Origin: Zizania palustris
Lineage: Eukaryota; Streptophyta; Magnoliopsida; Poales; Poaceae
Length of the DNA stretch: 64,000 bases
NCBI GenBank assembly: GCA_019279435.1
Contig: JAAALK010000286.1
Location: 44,887,712-44,951,711 of the forward strand
Direction: 5' to 3'
Shown: positions 10,561-19,548 of the stretch, one piece after another
Position numbering within the stretch: the first letter of the stretch is position 1
Layout of the letters: each line of letters opens with the position of its first letter
Notes under the pieces: model-generated
Database searches by the model: none
Told to the model about the DNA's origin: nothing
The model's input: only the letters and a program-made list of their open reading frames with translations
Program-made: the position numbers and the translations under genes

Positions 10561-11030
10561 TGCAATGTGGCGTACTTACTTGATCGATGGGCGGCGACGG
10601 GCGGTGACGGGCGACGACGACGAGCGGCGAGAGCCGGCGACGACGGGCAGCGGCTGGAGGCGGCGGCGGGCAGTCGTTGGCGGCCGGCCAGAGGCGATGG
10701 GGAGGAGAGGTGGGGCGGTCGGCGTGGGAGGCGGCGGCGGGCGCGCGGGACCAGCTGGCCGGTGGTGGCGGCCGGCCAGAGGCGGCGGGGAGGAGCGGCG
10801 CGGGACCGGGCGGCACCGACGACGGTGACGGCGCCGGTGGGAGGCGGCGTGGGAGCGAGGTGGCGGCAGCGGGCGGCGCGGGTCGGCGTGGGAGGCGGCG
10901 GCAGCGGGCGGCGCGCGAGACCGGGCGGCCGGCGGCGGCGGTGGTCAGCCGGCGGCGGCGGGAGGCGGCGGGCGCAGGAGCGGCGGCGGCGGGGAACGGG
11001 CCGGGTGCGCGTGTATAGGGAGTTAGGGCT
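10561..11030 (-). other. GC-rich leader-like region of the 5.6-kb CACTA
   Basis: About 470 bp of very high GC content, rich in GGCGGC/CCGCCG, just inside the 5' end of a minus-strand element. Frames stay open only because of composition and give Pro/Ala/Arg strings. In En/Spm the region just inside the 5' terminus is likewise a GC-rich, non-coding, methylation-sensitive control region; the same job here is inference. Confidence 0.5.
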
Positions 11031-11054
11031 CCCTGTATGCGCGCGCGGTTGGGG

Positions 11055-11285
11055 AATAAATTCCCTAACTTCCGTCGGCTTTAATGCTGGCCGACGGAAG
11101 TTAGGGGGATTCGATCGGCCGCGGAAAAATCCCCGCTAACTTCCGTCGGCCACTGTCAGAAGCCGACGGAAGTTAACTTAACTTCCGTCGGCCTCTAGAG
11201 CCGACGGAAGTTAACTTCCGTCGGCTTTCCCAAAAGCCGACGGAAGTTAATTTGGCCGACGGAAGTTTATCGTTTTCCTGTAGTG
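11055..11285. repeat. Right subterminal repeat cluster of the 5.6-kb CACTA
   Basis: Eight or more inverted copies of AACTTCCGTCGGC/GCCGACGGAAGTTA lead to the terminus CCTGTAGTG at 11277-11285. Confidence 0.85.
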
Positions 11286-11591
11286 TCTGTATCTGAATTA
11301 TATCTGCAGCTGTCCCTGACATATTTAATATCTATAGCTTCATTCACCTGGGGTTGTGGCGATTGGTAGCAGCATGAAGGGTGAAAACTCTTACTCTCAT
11401 CATCTTGATTCTGACCTGAGAACTCAAAATGCAATTTGCTGCAATGTTATTTAACTCTGAATGACTTCAGTCATTGTTTCTTTATTATGGAAGATATATT
11501 TAGTATCTACCTGATACAAGATGCAATTTACTGATATATTTATGGTTCCATTTATTGGCAGTTAACTTTGTAGGATGATGACGACTGATGA
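11286..11591. other. Host/relic spacer between two CACTA insertions
   Basis: 306 bp that continue the DNA left of 5693 and right of 26462. It begins with the TCT target copy of one element and ends with the TGA target copy of the next. No coding content was recognised. Confidence 0.6.
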
Positions 11592-11850
11592 CACTACTAC
11601 AAACTGTCACTGTAGTGGCGTTGGGCGAAACCACTGTAGTGGCGGGCCATTAGATGCCCGCCACTAGAGTTGCTGGTGCTGACGGCAGCACCAGCGCCCG
11701 CCACAACTGCTGGTAAAGTAGTGGCGGTCGGTGATGACGTCAGCCCGGACCACCACTAATGTACCAATAGCAGTGGCGGGCGCTGGTGCTGCCCGCCGCT
11801 GCTAAGATGGCCGCCACTAAAGTAATGATGACATCACTTGCGACCGCCAC
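11592..11850. repeat. 5' terminal inverted repeat and subterminal cluster
   Basis: About ten copies, in both orientations, of the motif GTAGTGGCGGGC / GCCCGCCACTAC within 260 bp of the terminus. These are the candidate TNPA-binding sites of this family and lie directly upstream of the transposase TATA box. Confidence 0.9.
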
Positions 11851-11862
11851 TACTATTCTAGC

Positions 11863-11869
11863 TATAAAT
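11863..11869 (+). promoter_or_regulatory. TATA box of the transposase gene
   Basis: TATAAAT, 13 bp after the last subterminal motif. A pyrimidine-rich start region follows at about 11890, then a leader whose intron runs from the donor GT at 12000-12001 to the acceptor TAG ending at 12443. Confidence 0.7.
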
Positions 11870-11926
11870 GCGCAGCGTCTTCCTCCCCGAGCTCTACTGG
11901 AGTTCGCATTCAATTTTGTCCGTACA

Positions 11927-11944
11927 ATGGCGACAAAAATCTAG
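11927..11944 (+). other. Minimal upstream ORF (MATKI) in the transposase leader
   Basis: ATG GCG ACA AAA ATC TAG in the first leader exon, with ACA before the ATG and G after it, a fair initiation context. It is the first AUG after the predicted cap site, so it could reduce translation of the transposase. Its role is inferred. Confidence 0.55.
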
Positions 11945-12443
11945 ATAAAGAGGGGGGAGGCTTTGTTTTCGTTTCTTTTGAAGGATTTCATTCTAGGAGG
12001 TAAATCCATTCCGAATCTCACATTTATTTTGTATTTAATCATGTATACAATGAGTTATTATCGTTTTTCTAATTTAGGGTTTGTGAATAGAAATTTTCAA
12101 ATAATCTTCCATTTACGGTGTTACCTTCTCCCAAATGAACAAATATGACCCTCCTCACAATTATTCATCACTTGTATATTGATTTACTGTCATTTTAATC
12201 TCTTTTTTAATTTGATTTATGATTATAGATCTAGAGTTATGTTGTTTGGAGAGAGAGAGAAACCAATATAGTTAATCTATTTAATAATTTTTTCTGCTTA
12301 ATAAGTAGTTTTAATTAAAGCATTGAGGATTTTTAATTAATGTTGTTATGAGCGATAATAAATCAATATATTTTCAATTTGTAAATTAATAAAATTAACA
12401 ATAATGATTTTATTAATATTTTTTCAAATAATATATGTTTTAG

Positions 12444-15400
12444 ATGGAGCACAGGTCCTGGATGTACTCGTCCAACGACGGAGATGTGGTGGCATATTTT
12501 AACAGAGTAACTGAATTTACTGAAGCTGCCGCACAATATGCTTCCCGTCAGAGTGAAGAGGCAATATATTGTCCTTGTAAAGTTTGTAAAAACGAAGCGA
12601 TGTATCCGTGTTCTGATCGTGAAACCATACGATTTCACTTGTTGAAAAATGGTTTCGTGAAGAACTATTATATATGGACGAAACACGGTGAGATGGGCCA
12701 AAATCCTCCTGAAGATTCTGATGTGCCGCAAGATGCTCATCAACATAGAAGAGGTTGTGATCATACATCCGACATAACACATGATGATGTTGATCAACAT
12801 GATGATGATGACGCCTTTGATGTGGAGGAACTGATGCGAAATGTTGCGCCTGAGGTGTTGTTGCAGAGAACTACAACCAAAGGATACGATAACTTTGAAG
12901 CACTTGACAAAGCATCAAAAAACCTTCTTTACGAGGAACGCCACGGATGCGATAAGCAGTATACTGTGTTGTACACAATTCTTGAGCTTATGAAACTGAA
13001 GGCCAGCAATGGATGGTCTGACACCAGTTTTTCAGATCTTTTACAACTCCTAAAAAAGGTTTTGCCAAAACCCAATGGTTTACCATCTGATACGTACCAA
13101 GCAAAGAAGATGATTTGTCCGTTGACTTTGGGCGTTCAGAAGATTCATGCATGCCCGAACCACTGTATCCTATATCGAAAAGAGTATGGATTGTTAGAGA
13201 GATGTCCGCAGTGCAACGCGAGTCGATACAAACGTCCAAATGACTGTGCGGAGGACTACAATGACCACCAGAAGAAGAATAATAAGAGGTTGCAGAAGAG
13301 GAATAAAAATGTTATTGAAGACCATCCTGGAAAAAAGATGGAGAGGAAAGTTCCGGCCTTAGTAATGTGGTACCTACCGGTGATTGATCGCTTGAAACGT
13401 ATGTTCTCTAATCCTAGAGATGCTGAACTATTAATCTGGCATTTCGCTGGGCGAAAGAAGGACGGAAAACTTCGGCACCCTGCGGATGCTAGGCAGTGGA
13501 AATCATTTGACTTGGCCCATCCAGATTTCTCGGACGATCCTAGAAATATCAGGATGGGACTTAGCACGGATGGAATGAATCCCTTCGGTGAGATGAGGAA
13601 CCCACATAGTACGTGGCCAGTCTTTCTATGCTTGTTCAACATTCCATCATGGTTGTGCCATAAAAGAAAATACCTTATGCTCACTACTCTAATTTCTGGT
13701 CCAAAACAACCTGGCAATGACATTGATATCTTTCTAGAACCTTTGATGGAGGATATGAAACGTCTATGGGAACATGGTGTCTGTGTGTGGGATGAGCACA
13801 AGAAAGAGCACTTCAATCTAAGAGCCATAATCTTTTGCACCATAGCTGACAACCCAGGACGCATGTCCCTAACAGGACAGGTTAAAGGAAAGACAGCATG
13901 TGTAGTGTGTGTGGACCAGACAGAATCTATGCATCTTCCATCATTCGTTAAGACGATATATATGCGACACCGCAGATTTTTACCAAAAAACCACAAATAT
14001 CGAAGAAATAGGAACCATTTCGACGGTACAATCGAGCTTGGACAGCCTCCACGAAATCGAGATGGCAAATTTCTATTCGAAATGGTAAAGAATATCAAAG
14101 TTGTTTTCGGAAAGAAGAGGAAGAAATCTGAAAAAATTTCAAAGGACGCTCCATTTAAAAAGCAGTCGATCTTCTTTAGATATTTGCCCTATTGGAAGGA
14201 GTTGGAGATTGGTCATGCTATCGATACAATGCACGTTGAGAAGAATGTCTTCGAAAGCACTATCGGTATTTTGTTAGACATACCGGGCAAATCAAAAGAT
14301 GGACTCAAAGTACGAAGGGACCTTCAAACTCTCGGAATTAGACCCGAGCTTCACCCACAGGAAAGGGCCAATGGAAAATTTTTCCTTCCGGCTGCTAGCT
14401 ATAACCTCACAATTGACGAGAAAAGATCAATCTGCAGGTGTCTACATGGAATTAGAGTTCCAACAGGATTCTCAACGAATATAAAGAATATTGTCTCCGT
14501 AGCAGATTTGAGGATGAGCGGCTACAACACTCATGATTGTCATGTTATGCTTGGGCTATTCCTCGCCATCGCAGTAAGAGGAGTCAAACATTCATTTCTG
14601 AAGATGGTGATAACACGCATGTGTCACTTCTTCAATGTCATATCAAAGAAGGTGATCGACACTGAAGAGTTAAATGAATTACGTAAACAAATGAGGGAGA
14701 CTATGTGTCAGCTTGAGATGTGCTTTCCTCCTTCATATTTTGATATTATGGAGCACTATATGATACATATAGCAGACCAAATCTTTGTTCTCGGTCCAAC
14801 GTACCTGCACAATATGTATGCGTACGAGCGTCTAATGGTTATCTTCAAGGGTTACGTACGAAATCGTGCTTATCCAGAGGGTTCCATGATAGAGGGCTAC
14901 ACGACTGAGGAAGTCATTGAGTGCTATGCAGATTACATAAGAGATGGAAGACCAATAGGAGTTCCCGTGTCGCGGCACCATGGAAGACTCACCGGTAAAG
15001 GAACTAAAGGCAGGAAAATCATACGAGACAATAGTTATCAAAGAATAAGAGAATCACATTACAGTGTAATGCATCAGTTGGCGATTATGAGACCATATGT
15101 TGAACAACACCTACAAGAGCTTCGTGAAAAGAATGAAGATCACGATGAACAATGGATTATGAAAGAACACAAAATTTATTTCACATCATGGCTGAGGGAT
15201 CTAAACCTTTCGATCGGAGAAACCGACGAAGAGATGATGATAAATAAATTGTCTTACGGTCCATTGAGCATGGTTAAAACATGGCAAGCGTATGACATCA
15301 ATGGTTTCACATTCTATACCAAAGCAAAGGATCAAAGGAGTCAGCGCCAAAATAGTGGTGTCAGAGGAGAAGCAGAAGATAGCACTGGACAAAAGAATGC

Positions 15401-15821
15401 TTACTATGGATACATCGAAGAAATATGGGAACTTAACTACGGGAACTCTATAGAAATCCCTGTATTTAAGTGTCAGTGGGTGAGACATCCAGAAGGTGTG
15501 GAGGTGGATGATTACGGGTTTACGATAGTTGACCTTAATAAGGTGGCTTATAAAGATGACCCTTGGATACTCGCTCAATCCGTGGCACAAGTATTTTACA
15601 TACTTGATCCTAAAGATGAGAAAAAATACATCGTTGCTCCAGGAAAACAAAGAATTGTTGGAGTTGATGGAGTCGAAGACGAAGAAGAATACAATCAGTT
15701 TGATGAGGTGCCGTTTTTCGTTGACATATCAAGGATCAATGTGGTTGAAGCAAAACTGTCATTTGGCAGTGTGATTCCTTATCTACGCACCAATGGCGAT
15801 GGAAAATTAGTTCAAGGCTAG
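12444..15821 (+). CDS. CACTA transposase, TNPD/TNP2-like, 1125 aa, intact
   Basis: Cuts the element ends during cut-and-paste transposition, in the nucleus. One uninterrupted exon; the ATG is the first base after a leader-intron acceptor. N-terminal residues 1-80 have the Cys-rich transposase-associated domain (CPCKVCKNEA). The TNP2-type core covers roughly residues 330-620; plausible catalytic acidic residues are D376 (LSTDGMNPFGEM), D469 (CTIADNPGRMSLTGQ) and E599 (MHVEKNVFES). A DUF4218-like region follows (about 730-850, with MCQLEMCFPPSYFDIMEHY) and then a DUF4216-like region (about 970-1090, with WILAQSVAQVFYILDP). Length and domain order are normal for grass CACTA transposases. The copy at 61685-64000 matches closely but is broken, so this one may be a source of active enzyme. 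The catalytic assignment rests on motif position only. Confidence 0.93.
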   Translation: MEHRSWMYSSNDGDVVAYFNRVTEFTEAAAQYASRQSEEAIYCPCKVCKNEAMYPCSDRETIRFHLLKNGFVKNYYIWTKHGEMGQNPPEDSDVPQDAHQHRRGCDHTSDITHDDVDQHDDDDAFDVEELMRNVAPEVLLQRTTTKGYDNFEALDKASKNLLYEERHGCDKQYTVLYTILELMKLKASNGWSDTSFSDLLQLLKKVLPKPNGLPSDTYQAKKMICPLTLGVQKIHACPNHCILYRKEYGLLERCPQCNASRYKRPNDCAEDYNDHQKKNNKRLQKRNKNVIEDHPGKKMERKVPALVMWYLPVIDRLKRMFSNPRDAELLIWHFAGRKKDGKLRHPADARQWKSFDLAHPDFSDDPRNIRMGLSTDGMNPFGEMRNPHSTWPVFLCLFNIPSWLCHKRKYLMLTTLISGPKQPGNDIDIFLEPLMEDMKRLWEHGVCVWDEHKKEHFNLRAIIFCTIADNPGRMSLTGQVKGKTACVVCVDQTESMHLPSFVKTIYMRHRRFLPKNHKYRRNRNHFDGTIELGQPPRNRDGKFLFEMVKNIKVVFGKKRKKSEKISKDAPFKKQSIFFRYLPYWKELEIGHAIDTMHVEKNVFESTIGILLDIPGKSKDGLKVRRDLQTLGIRPELHPQERANGKFFLPAASYNLTIDEKRSICRCLHGIRVPTGFSTNIKNIVSVADLRMSGYNTHDCHVMLGLFLAIAVRGVKHSFLKMVITRMCHFFNVISKKVIDTEELNELRKQMRETMCQLEMCFPPSYFDIMEHYMIHIADQIFVLGPTYLHNMYAYERLMVIFKGYVRNRAYPEGSMIEGYTTEEVIECYADYIRDGRPIGVPVSRHHGRLTGKGTKGRKIIRDNSYQRIRESHYSVMHQLAIMRPYVEQHLQELREKNEDHDEQWIMKEHKIYFTSWLRDLNLSIGETDEEMMINKLSYGPLSMVKTWQAYDINGFTFYTKAKDQRSQRQNSGVRGEAEDSTGQKNAYYGYIEEIWELNYGNSIEIPVFKCQWVRHPEGVEVDDYGFTIVDLNKVAYKDDPWILAQSVAQVFYILDPKDEKKYIVAPGKQRIVGVDGVEDEEEYNQFDEVPFFVDISRINVVEAKLSFGSVIPYLRTNGDGKLVQG

Positions 15822-16140
15822 ATCATTTATGTTTAGTTGTAAAATCAATTATGTCATTTATTATTAAAACATTTTCAAGATCAAATGAGGATTGAGTGTT
15901 GTGAATTATTTCATGTCTTGTAGTTCAAATTGAACTTTTTTTGACTTTGATCATAAAAACACACTTAATGAAATAAAACAGTACACTAAGGGAGAAAAAG
16001 TAAAGTGAGGCAGAATAATACCAATTTTTTAAATTTGATAAGTTATGATGTATTTTTATTGTTAAAAAAATCAAGTTCAAACTAGAATTTAATTATGAAT
16101 AAAAAAGTCATGAAAATTAGAATAGAAATGTAAAAAAAAA
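15822..16140. other. AT-rich 3' region after the transposase
   Basis: No gene. Contains short blocks (ACTAAGGGAGAAAAAGTAAA, TTTTTATTGTTAAAAA) that recur at 17640-17935 and, inverted, at 58600-58700 and 59860-60080, so the region between genes was itself duplicated. Confidence 0.5.
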
Positions 16141-16149
16141 TGTTTGGAT

Positions 16150-16252
16150 GCTAGCAGCAAGGTTCGAACCTCAAACCGCCTGCAGGCAGCAAGGTTCGAA
16201 CCTCGAACCGCATGGCACCAAAGCAACCCCCGCACCACTGCGCTACTAAGTC
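16150..16252 (-). repeat. tRNA-like (SINE-like) module 1 in the 14.9-kb CACTA
   Basis: On the minus strand TAGCGCAGTGGTGCGGG resembles a Pol III A box and GGTTCGAACC a B box, about 43 bp apart as in tRNA genes. The B-box part is then repeated once more (two GAGGTTCGAACCTTGCTGC copies). No full cloverleaf could be folded by eye. It may be a SINE head or tRNA-derived piece captured by the element. Confidence 0.6.
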
Positions 16253-16294
16253 TTTCTCGACTTGAGTGGCAACGTATGCTAGATAACCCCACCA

Positions 16295-16400
16295 ACGGCG
16301 GATTAGTAGTGGCGGGCATGATGACGTCACCAGACCGCCACCGCTATCATTTTAGTAGTGGCGGGCATGCTGACGTCATCATGCCCGCCACTACTAAGAC
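16295..16400. repeat. Internal subterminal-motif cluster before the small gene
   Basis: Four copies of AGTGGCGGGC or its complement with TGACGTCA words between them, matching the terminal clusters and ending just before a TATA box. Confidence 0.85.
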
Positions 16401-16403
16401 ACC

Positions 16404-16411
16404 TATATATA
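16404..16411 (+). promoter_or_regulatory. TATA box of the small Cys-rich gene
   Basis: TATATATA a few bases after an internal motif cluster. Downstream is a GC-rich leader with a CTAAACCCTAAAC telo-box (about 16451), a donor GT at 16586-16587 and an acceptor ending at 16914, immediately before the ATG. Confidence 0.6.
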
Positions 16412-16914
16412 CTTTCCACTCCCGCCGTCCGAAAACCTAGTTTCATTTTCTAAACCCTAAACTCGCCCCCCTCCTCCCGTCGCCGCCGTCGACGTCCCGG
16501 AGCACGTCGCCGCTGCCCTCCGCCCGTCGCCGCCTTCCTCGGAGCCCGTCGGCGCCGCCCGTCGTCGCCGCCATCCAGTCGATCAGTAAATAATTATTAA
16601 CCTACTTCTTTATTTGGTCTTATTTTATTCGAGCTTAGGGTTAAAATGATGGAGGATTGTTATATTAATTTATGCGTGGTAATATAATTTAGTATAATAT
16701 TACTAGTAGAATGCACTATAACAATAATGTTTTTTAATCTACTGTAAAAAATTTCTGAGAAAAAAATTTCCACTATAACAATAATTTTTTTAATGTACTA
16801 TAAAAAATATCTGAGAAAACAAATTTCCACTATAACAATAATGTTTTTTAATGTACTATAATATTACTAGCTTAGGGTTTTTTAATGTTATATCAATGTG
16901 ACAAAAAAATGCAG

Positions 16915-17416
16915 ATGGCTCCTCCTAAGATTGAACCAACAAACAGTCGATCCTCAGACTCTACATCAAGTGGCGTGTGTGAGGTTTGCAAATGCGGTAA
17001 ACATAAGGTACATGATGGTATAGTTTGCAGTTGTTTGGCGAAGAAAGTGATTCTCATAATGGACTCCGACTCGGAGGACGACTCGCGATCGCCGCAACCA
17101 GATAGGGTAAGTGTTGTGCTACGGAAGAATGATGAGACAACCGGTGGTAGAGGGAAACATGCCGAGGCTAGCTGTGGAAAAGGGAAGCATGTAGAGCAAT
17201 GCGGCAGCAAGAGGATGAAGGAGGCAAGATCCTCTTTTTATGCAAATTTTATATTTTTATCATCCAATTCAATCATTGATAATAAGTTGTTCTCACTATC
17301 GTCGCCGCGTGTATTTTCTTGTTCAGGAACATGGAGAGAAGTTTAGACTGCCTGATGATGCCGAGTTGGTTGAGGATTGGCAAGTTGAGGCTTTTAATCT
17401 GTTTAACCAGAAATAG
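16915..17416 (+). CDS. Small Cys-rich two-exon gene of the CACTA, unrecognised (132 aa)
   Basis: Exon 1 is 16915-17223, exon 2 is 17327-17416. The intron uses a GC donor (GAG|GCAAGA) and a normal TTCAG acceptor, and both exons join in phase. The protein begins MAPPKIEPTNS. It has a Cys/His cluster (C22, C25, C27, H30, H33, C38, C40), then an acidic patch (DSDSEDD, about 56-62), a basic GGRGKH...GKGKHVEQ stretch, and a short C-terminal exon with LPDDAELVEDWQVEAF. The cluster could bind zinc; no known family is recognised. The ATG follows a leader-intron acceptor, as in the transposase gene. The inverted relative has the same exons at 60304-60802, broken by one stop. The reading past a possible alternative donor (GGTAAGTG at about 17106) keeps the gene model uncertain. 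Confidence 0.5.
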
Positions 17417-17940
17417 GTTGGGTTTGTGCCGAGGAAGAAGAAGAAGCTCCAAACCATATCTTTCCTTTGGGTTTGACCAGTAGTGCGTTTCGATGTGTAA
17501 GCTGGTTTCCCCAGCCTGGACTTGTGTTTGTTTACTTGCTTTCAAATAAACATGATGTGTCAAAAGCGAGCCCCCGCACCACCGCGCTACAAAAGTCTCG
17601 ATCATATCGTAACAACATGTAATAAAAACACACTTAATAATAAAAACAGTAAACTAAGGGAGAAAAATACCAATTTTTGCAATTAGAATATTGGTGTTGT
17701 ATTTTTATTGTACAAAAAGTTTCAATTTCAAAGGAAGAATAAACTATAGATAAGTTATGATGTATTTTTATTGTACATGTTTATTAATGAAATAAAAAAA
17801 AGTAAAGTGAGGCATAAAAATACATATTTTCTAATTTGATAAGTTATGATGTATTTTTATTTTTAAAAAATCAAGTTTAAACTAGAATTTAAACATGAAT
17901 AAAAAAGTAATGAAAATTAGAATAGAAATGTAAAAAAATG
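17417..17940. other. AT-rich spacer with duplicated blocks
   Basis: No gene. Includes an A-box-only piece of the tRNA-like module at 17569-17600 (CCCCGCACCACCGCGCTAC on the plus strand) and copies of the AT-rich blocks seen at 15822-16140. Confidence 0.5.
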
Positions 17941-17949
17941 TTTGGATGC

Positions 17950-18050
17950 TAGCAGCAAGGTTCGAACCTCAAACCGCCTGCAGGCAGCAAGGTTCGAACC
18001 TCGAACCGCATGGCACCAAAGCAACCCCCGCACCACTGCGCTACTAAGTC
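17950..18050 (-). repeat. tRNA-like (SINE-like) module 2 in the 14.9-kb CACTA
   Basis: Near-identical to the module at 16150-16252, with the same A-box and doubled B-box words. Like that module, it is followed on the plus strand by a motif cluster and a TATA box, so module plus cluster behave as one duplicated cassette. Confidence 0.6.
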
Positions 18051-18099
18051 TTTCTCGACTTGAGTGGCAACGTATGCTAGATAACCCCACCAGCGTCGG

Positions 18100-18345
18100 A
18101 TTAGTAGTGGCGGGCAGGATGACGTCACCAGCCGCCACCGTTATCCTTTTAGTAGTGGCGGGCATCCTGACGTCAGCATATGCCCGCCACTACTATACTT
18201 TTTTCCACCCGCCCAGACTAAACCCTAGTAGTGGCGGTCGGTGACGTCAGCGGCCCGCCACTACTATGTCTTTGCCCGCCACTACTACGATAAATATCAG
18301 TGGCGGGCAAGATGACATCAGCGTGTGCCCGCCACTGCTAATCCG
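18100..18345. repeat. Internal subterminal-motif cluster before the TNPA/Ulp1 gene
   Basis: Eight or so copies of AGTGGCGGGC/GCCCGCCACT in both orientations, with TGACGTCA words, ending just before a TATA box at 18348. Confidence 0.85.
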
Positions 18346-18347
18346 CC

Positions 18348-18356
18348 TATATAAAA
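18348..18356 (+). promoter_or_regulatory. TATA box of the TNPA/Ulp1-like gene
   Basis: TATATAAAA followed by a leader starting CTAAAACCCTAAGCCCTAA. The first AUG of the recognised protein is 3.8 kb downstream, so a long spliced leader is implied; its exact exons are not determined. Confidence 0.6.
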
Positions 18357-18359
18357 GTT

Positions 18360-19548
18360 TCGCTCCCGCGTCTAAAACCCTAAGCCCTAATCTTCTCCTG
18401 CCAGTTATACTACCGCTCCTAGTGCCCGCGCCGCCACCATTGGAGCCCGTCGTTGTCGTCCCCGAAGCCCGTCGCCGCCATCTCGGAGCCGTTGGTGTCC
18501 CCGGACCCCTCACCGCCACCTCGGAGCCATCGCTGCCATCCCCGTCCTCGACGCACGCCGCCATCCCCGTCCCGGAGCCCGCGCCGCCACCCTCGGAACC
18601 CGTTGCCGTCGTCGCCCCGAACTCCGCCGGAGCCCACGTCGCTGTCGCCAGAGCCCGCGCCGCCGTCCCCGTCCCCGTCCCCGTCCCTCTGCAATCAGTC
18701 TGGTTAGATTCTCATTTAATTTTATATAGTCTCTTGAGTATATCTGAGATGATAGTGGCAGTGGCAGTGCACGCATGGCCTGTGTTCTGCTGGCCCGAGC
18801 CGCAGTGAAAGAAAACCCTAGCTGTGATTCTGTGAAAGAAAACCCTAGCTCAGTGATTCTAATGTTTTCTCTGTGAGAAAATGTTTTCTATGTGATTATG
18901 CTTGATCTGGTTGCCATGCTTGTTATTTGTTGTGCTATATAGGTAGCTAGAACATTTGTGTTGTTAAAGATAAATGGAATAGTTGTTGCTGCTTTGCTAA
19001 TTATGGATATATAGATTATGGAATAGTTATATTACTGAAATTATTACCAATATTGTGATGAACATCATATATTAGTAATAATGTTAGCACAAAATCTGTG
19101 AAGTGAGTATGGCGTCGCCTCGCCGCACGCCATACTCGCCTAAAAGGTGTGAAGGTGGTCCGGCGCCTCGCCTCGCCGCGCCGCCATAACAACTATGGAT
19201 CAAATAACTCATAACTTATTTCTTTTATATTATCTAAGCAAAATTATTATAATATCCATTTGTAAGCTCAATTATAATAATTTTAAGTTGAAAGAAACAC
19301 ATTCTTCACAAAGCGTGCTGTCCATTGCAGTGCTATTTCAAAAAGCCAAACCAAGATCACCTACTCATCTTGCTAAAGTTGGATTAATTTTCGCTCCCGC
19401 CGTCCGAAAACCTAGTTTCATTTCTAACTCTCGCGCCGTCGTCCGCCAGTTGCCGCCACTCCCGGAGCCCGCGACACCCTCAAAGCCCATCGCCGTCGTC
19501 GCCGAAGCCCGTCGCCGCCGAACTCCACTTTTTTAGAATAACTTTTAG
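18360..19548 (+). other. GC-rich leader and spacer before the tandem array
   Basis: 18370-18710 is a CCG-rich leader-like block with frames open through composition only. A second leader-like block at 19390-19520 repeats part of 16420-16550 (CCGCCGTCCGAAAACCTAG), indicating another duplicated promoter-leader piece lacking its TATA box. Between them the DNA is AT-rich, with a small GC foldback at 19105-19195. Confidence 0.5.

Larger units (their letters stand above)
5693..11285 (-). mobile_element. CACTA element, CTTCCGTCGG family, 5,593-bp deletion derivative
   Basis: The left end begins CACTACAACAATCCAGG and the right end is the reverse complement of CACTACAGGAAAACG. The 3-bp target duplication is TCT on both sides (5690-5692 and 11286-11288). 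Both ends carry dense inverted copies of AACTTCCGTCGGC. Genes run on the minus strand: a GC-rich leader-like zone at 10561-11030, only the tail of a TNPD-like transposase near 8947-9155, then a TNPA-like gene at 8766-6555. The transposase core is gone and the TNPA-like gene has a stop, so the element is non-autonomous. It could only have moved with proteins from a relative. Confidence 0.85.

Noticed and set aside
10481..11139. Several long overlapping open frames on both strands in a GC-rich stretch
   Set aside because: The translations are Pro/Ala/Arg/Gly strings caused by CGG/CCG composition, with no domain; the stretch is better read as the GC-rich leader zone of the CACTA.
16150..18050. 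Functional tRNA genes at the TTCGAACC words
   Set aside because: A- and B-box-like words are present, but no acceptor stem or anticodon arm could be folded and the B-box part is doubled, so a SINE-like or tRNA-derived repeat is the most that can be claimed.
18266..18808. A 180-codon open frame after the third TATA box as a protein-coding exon
   Set aside because: Pro/Val/Ser-rich composition frame starting inside the motif cluster; not kept in frame in the second copy at 57590-58080.
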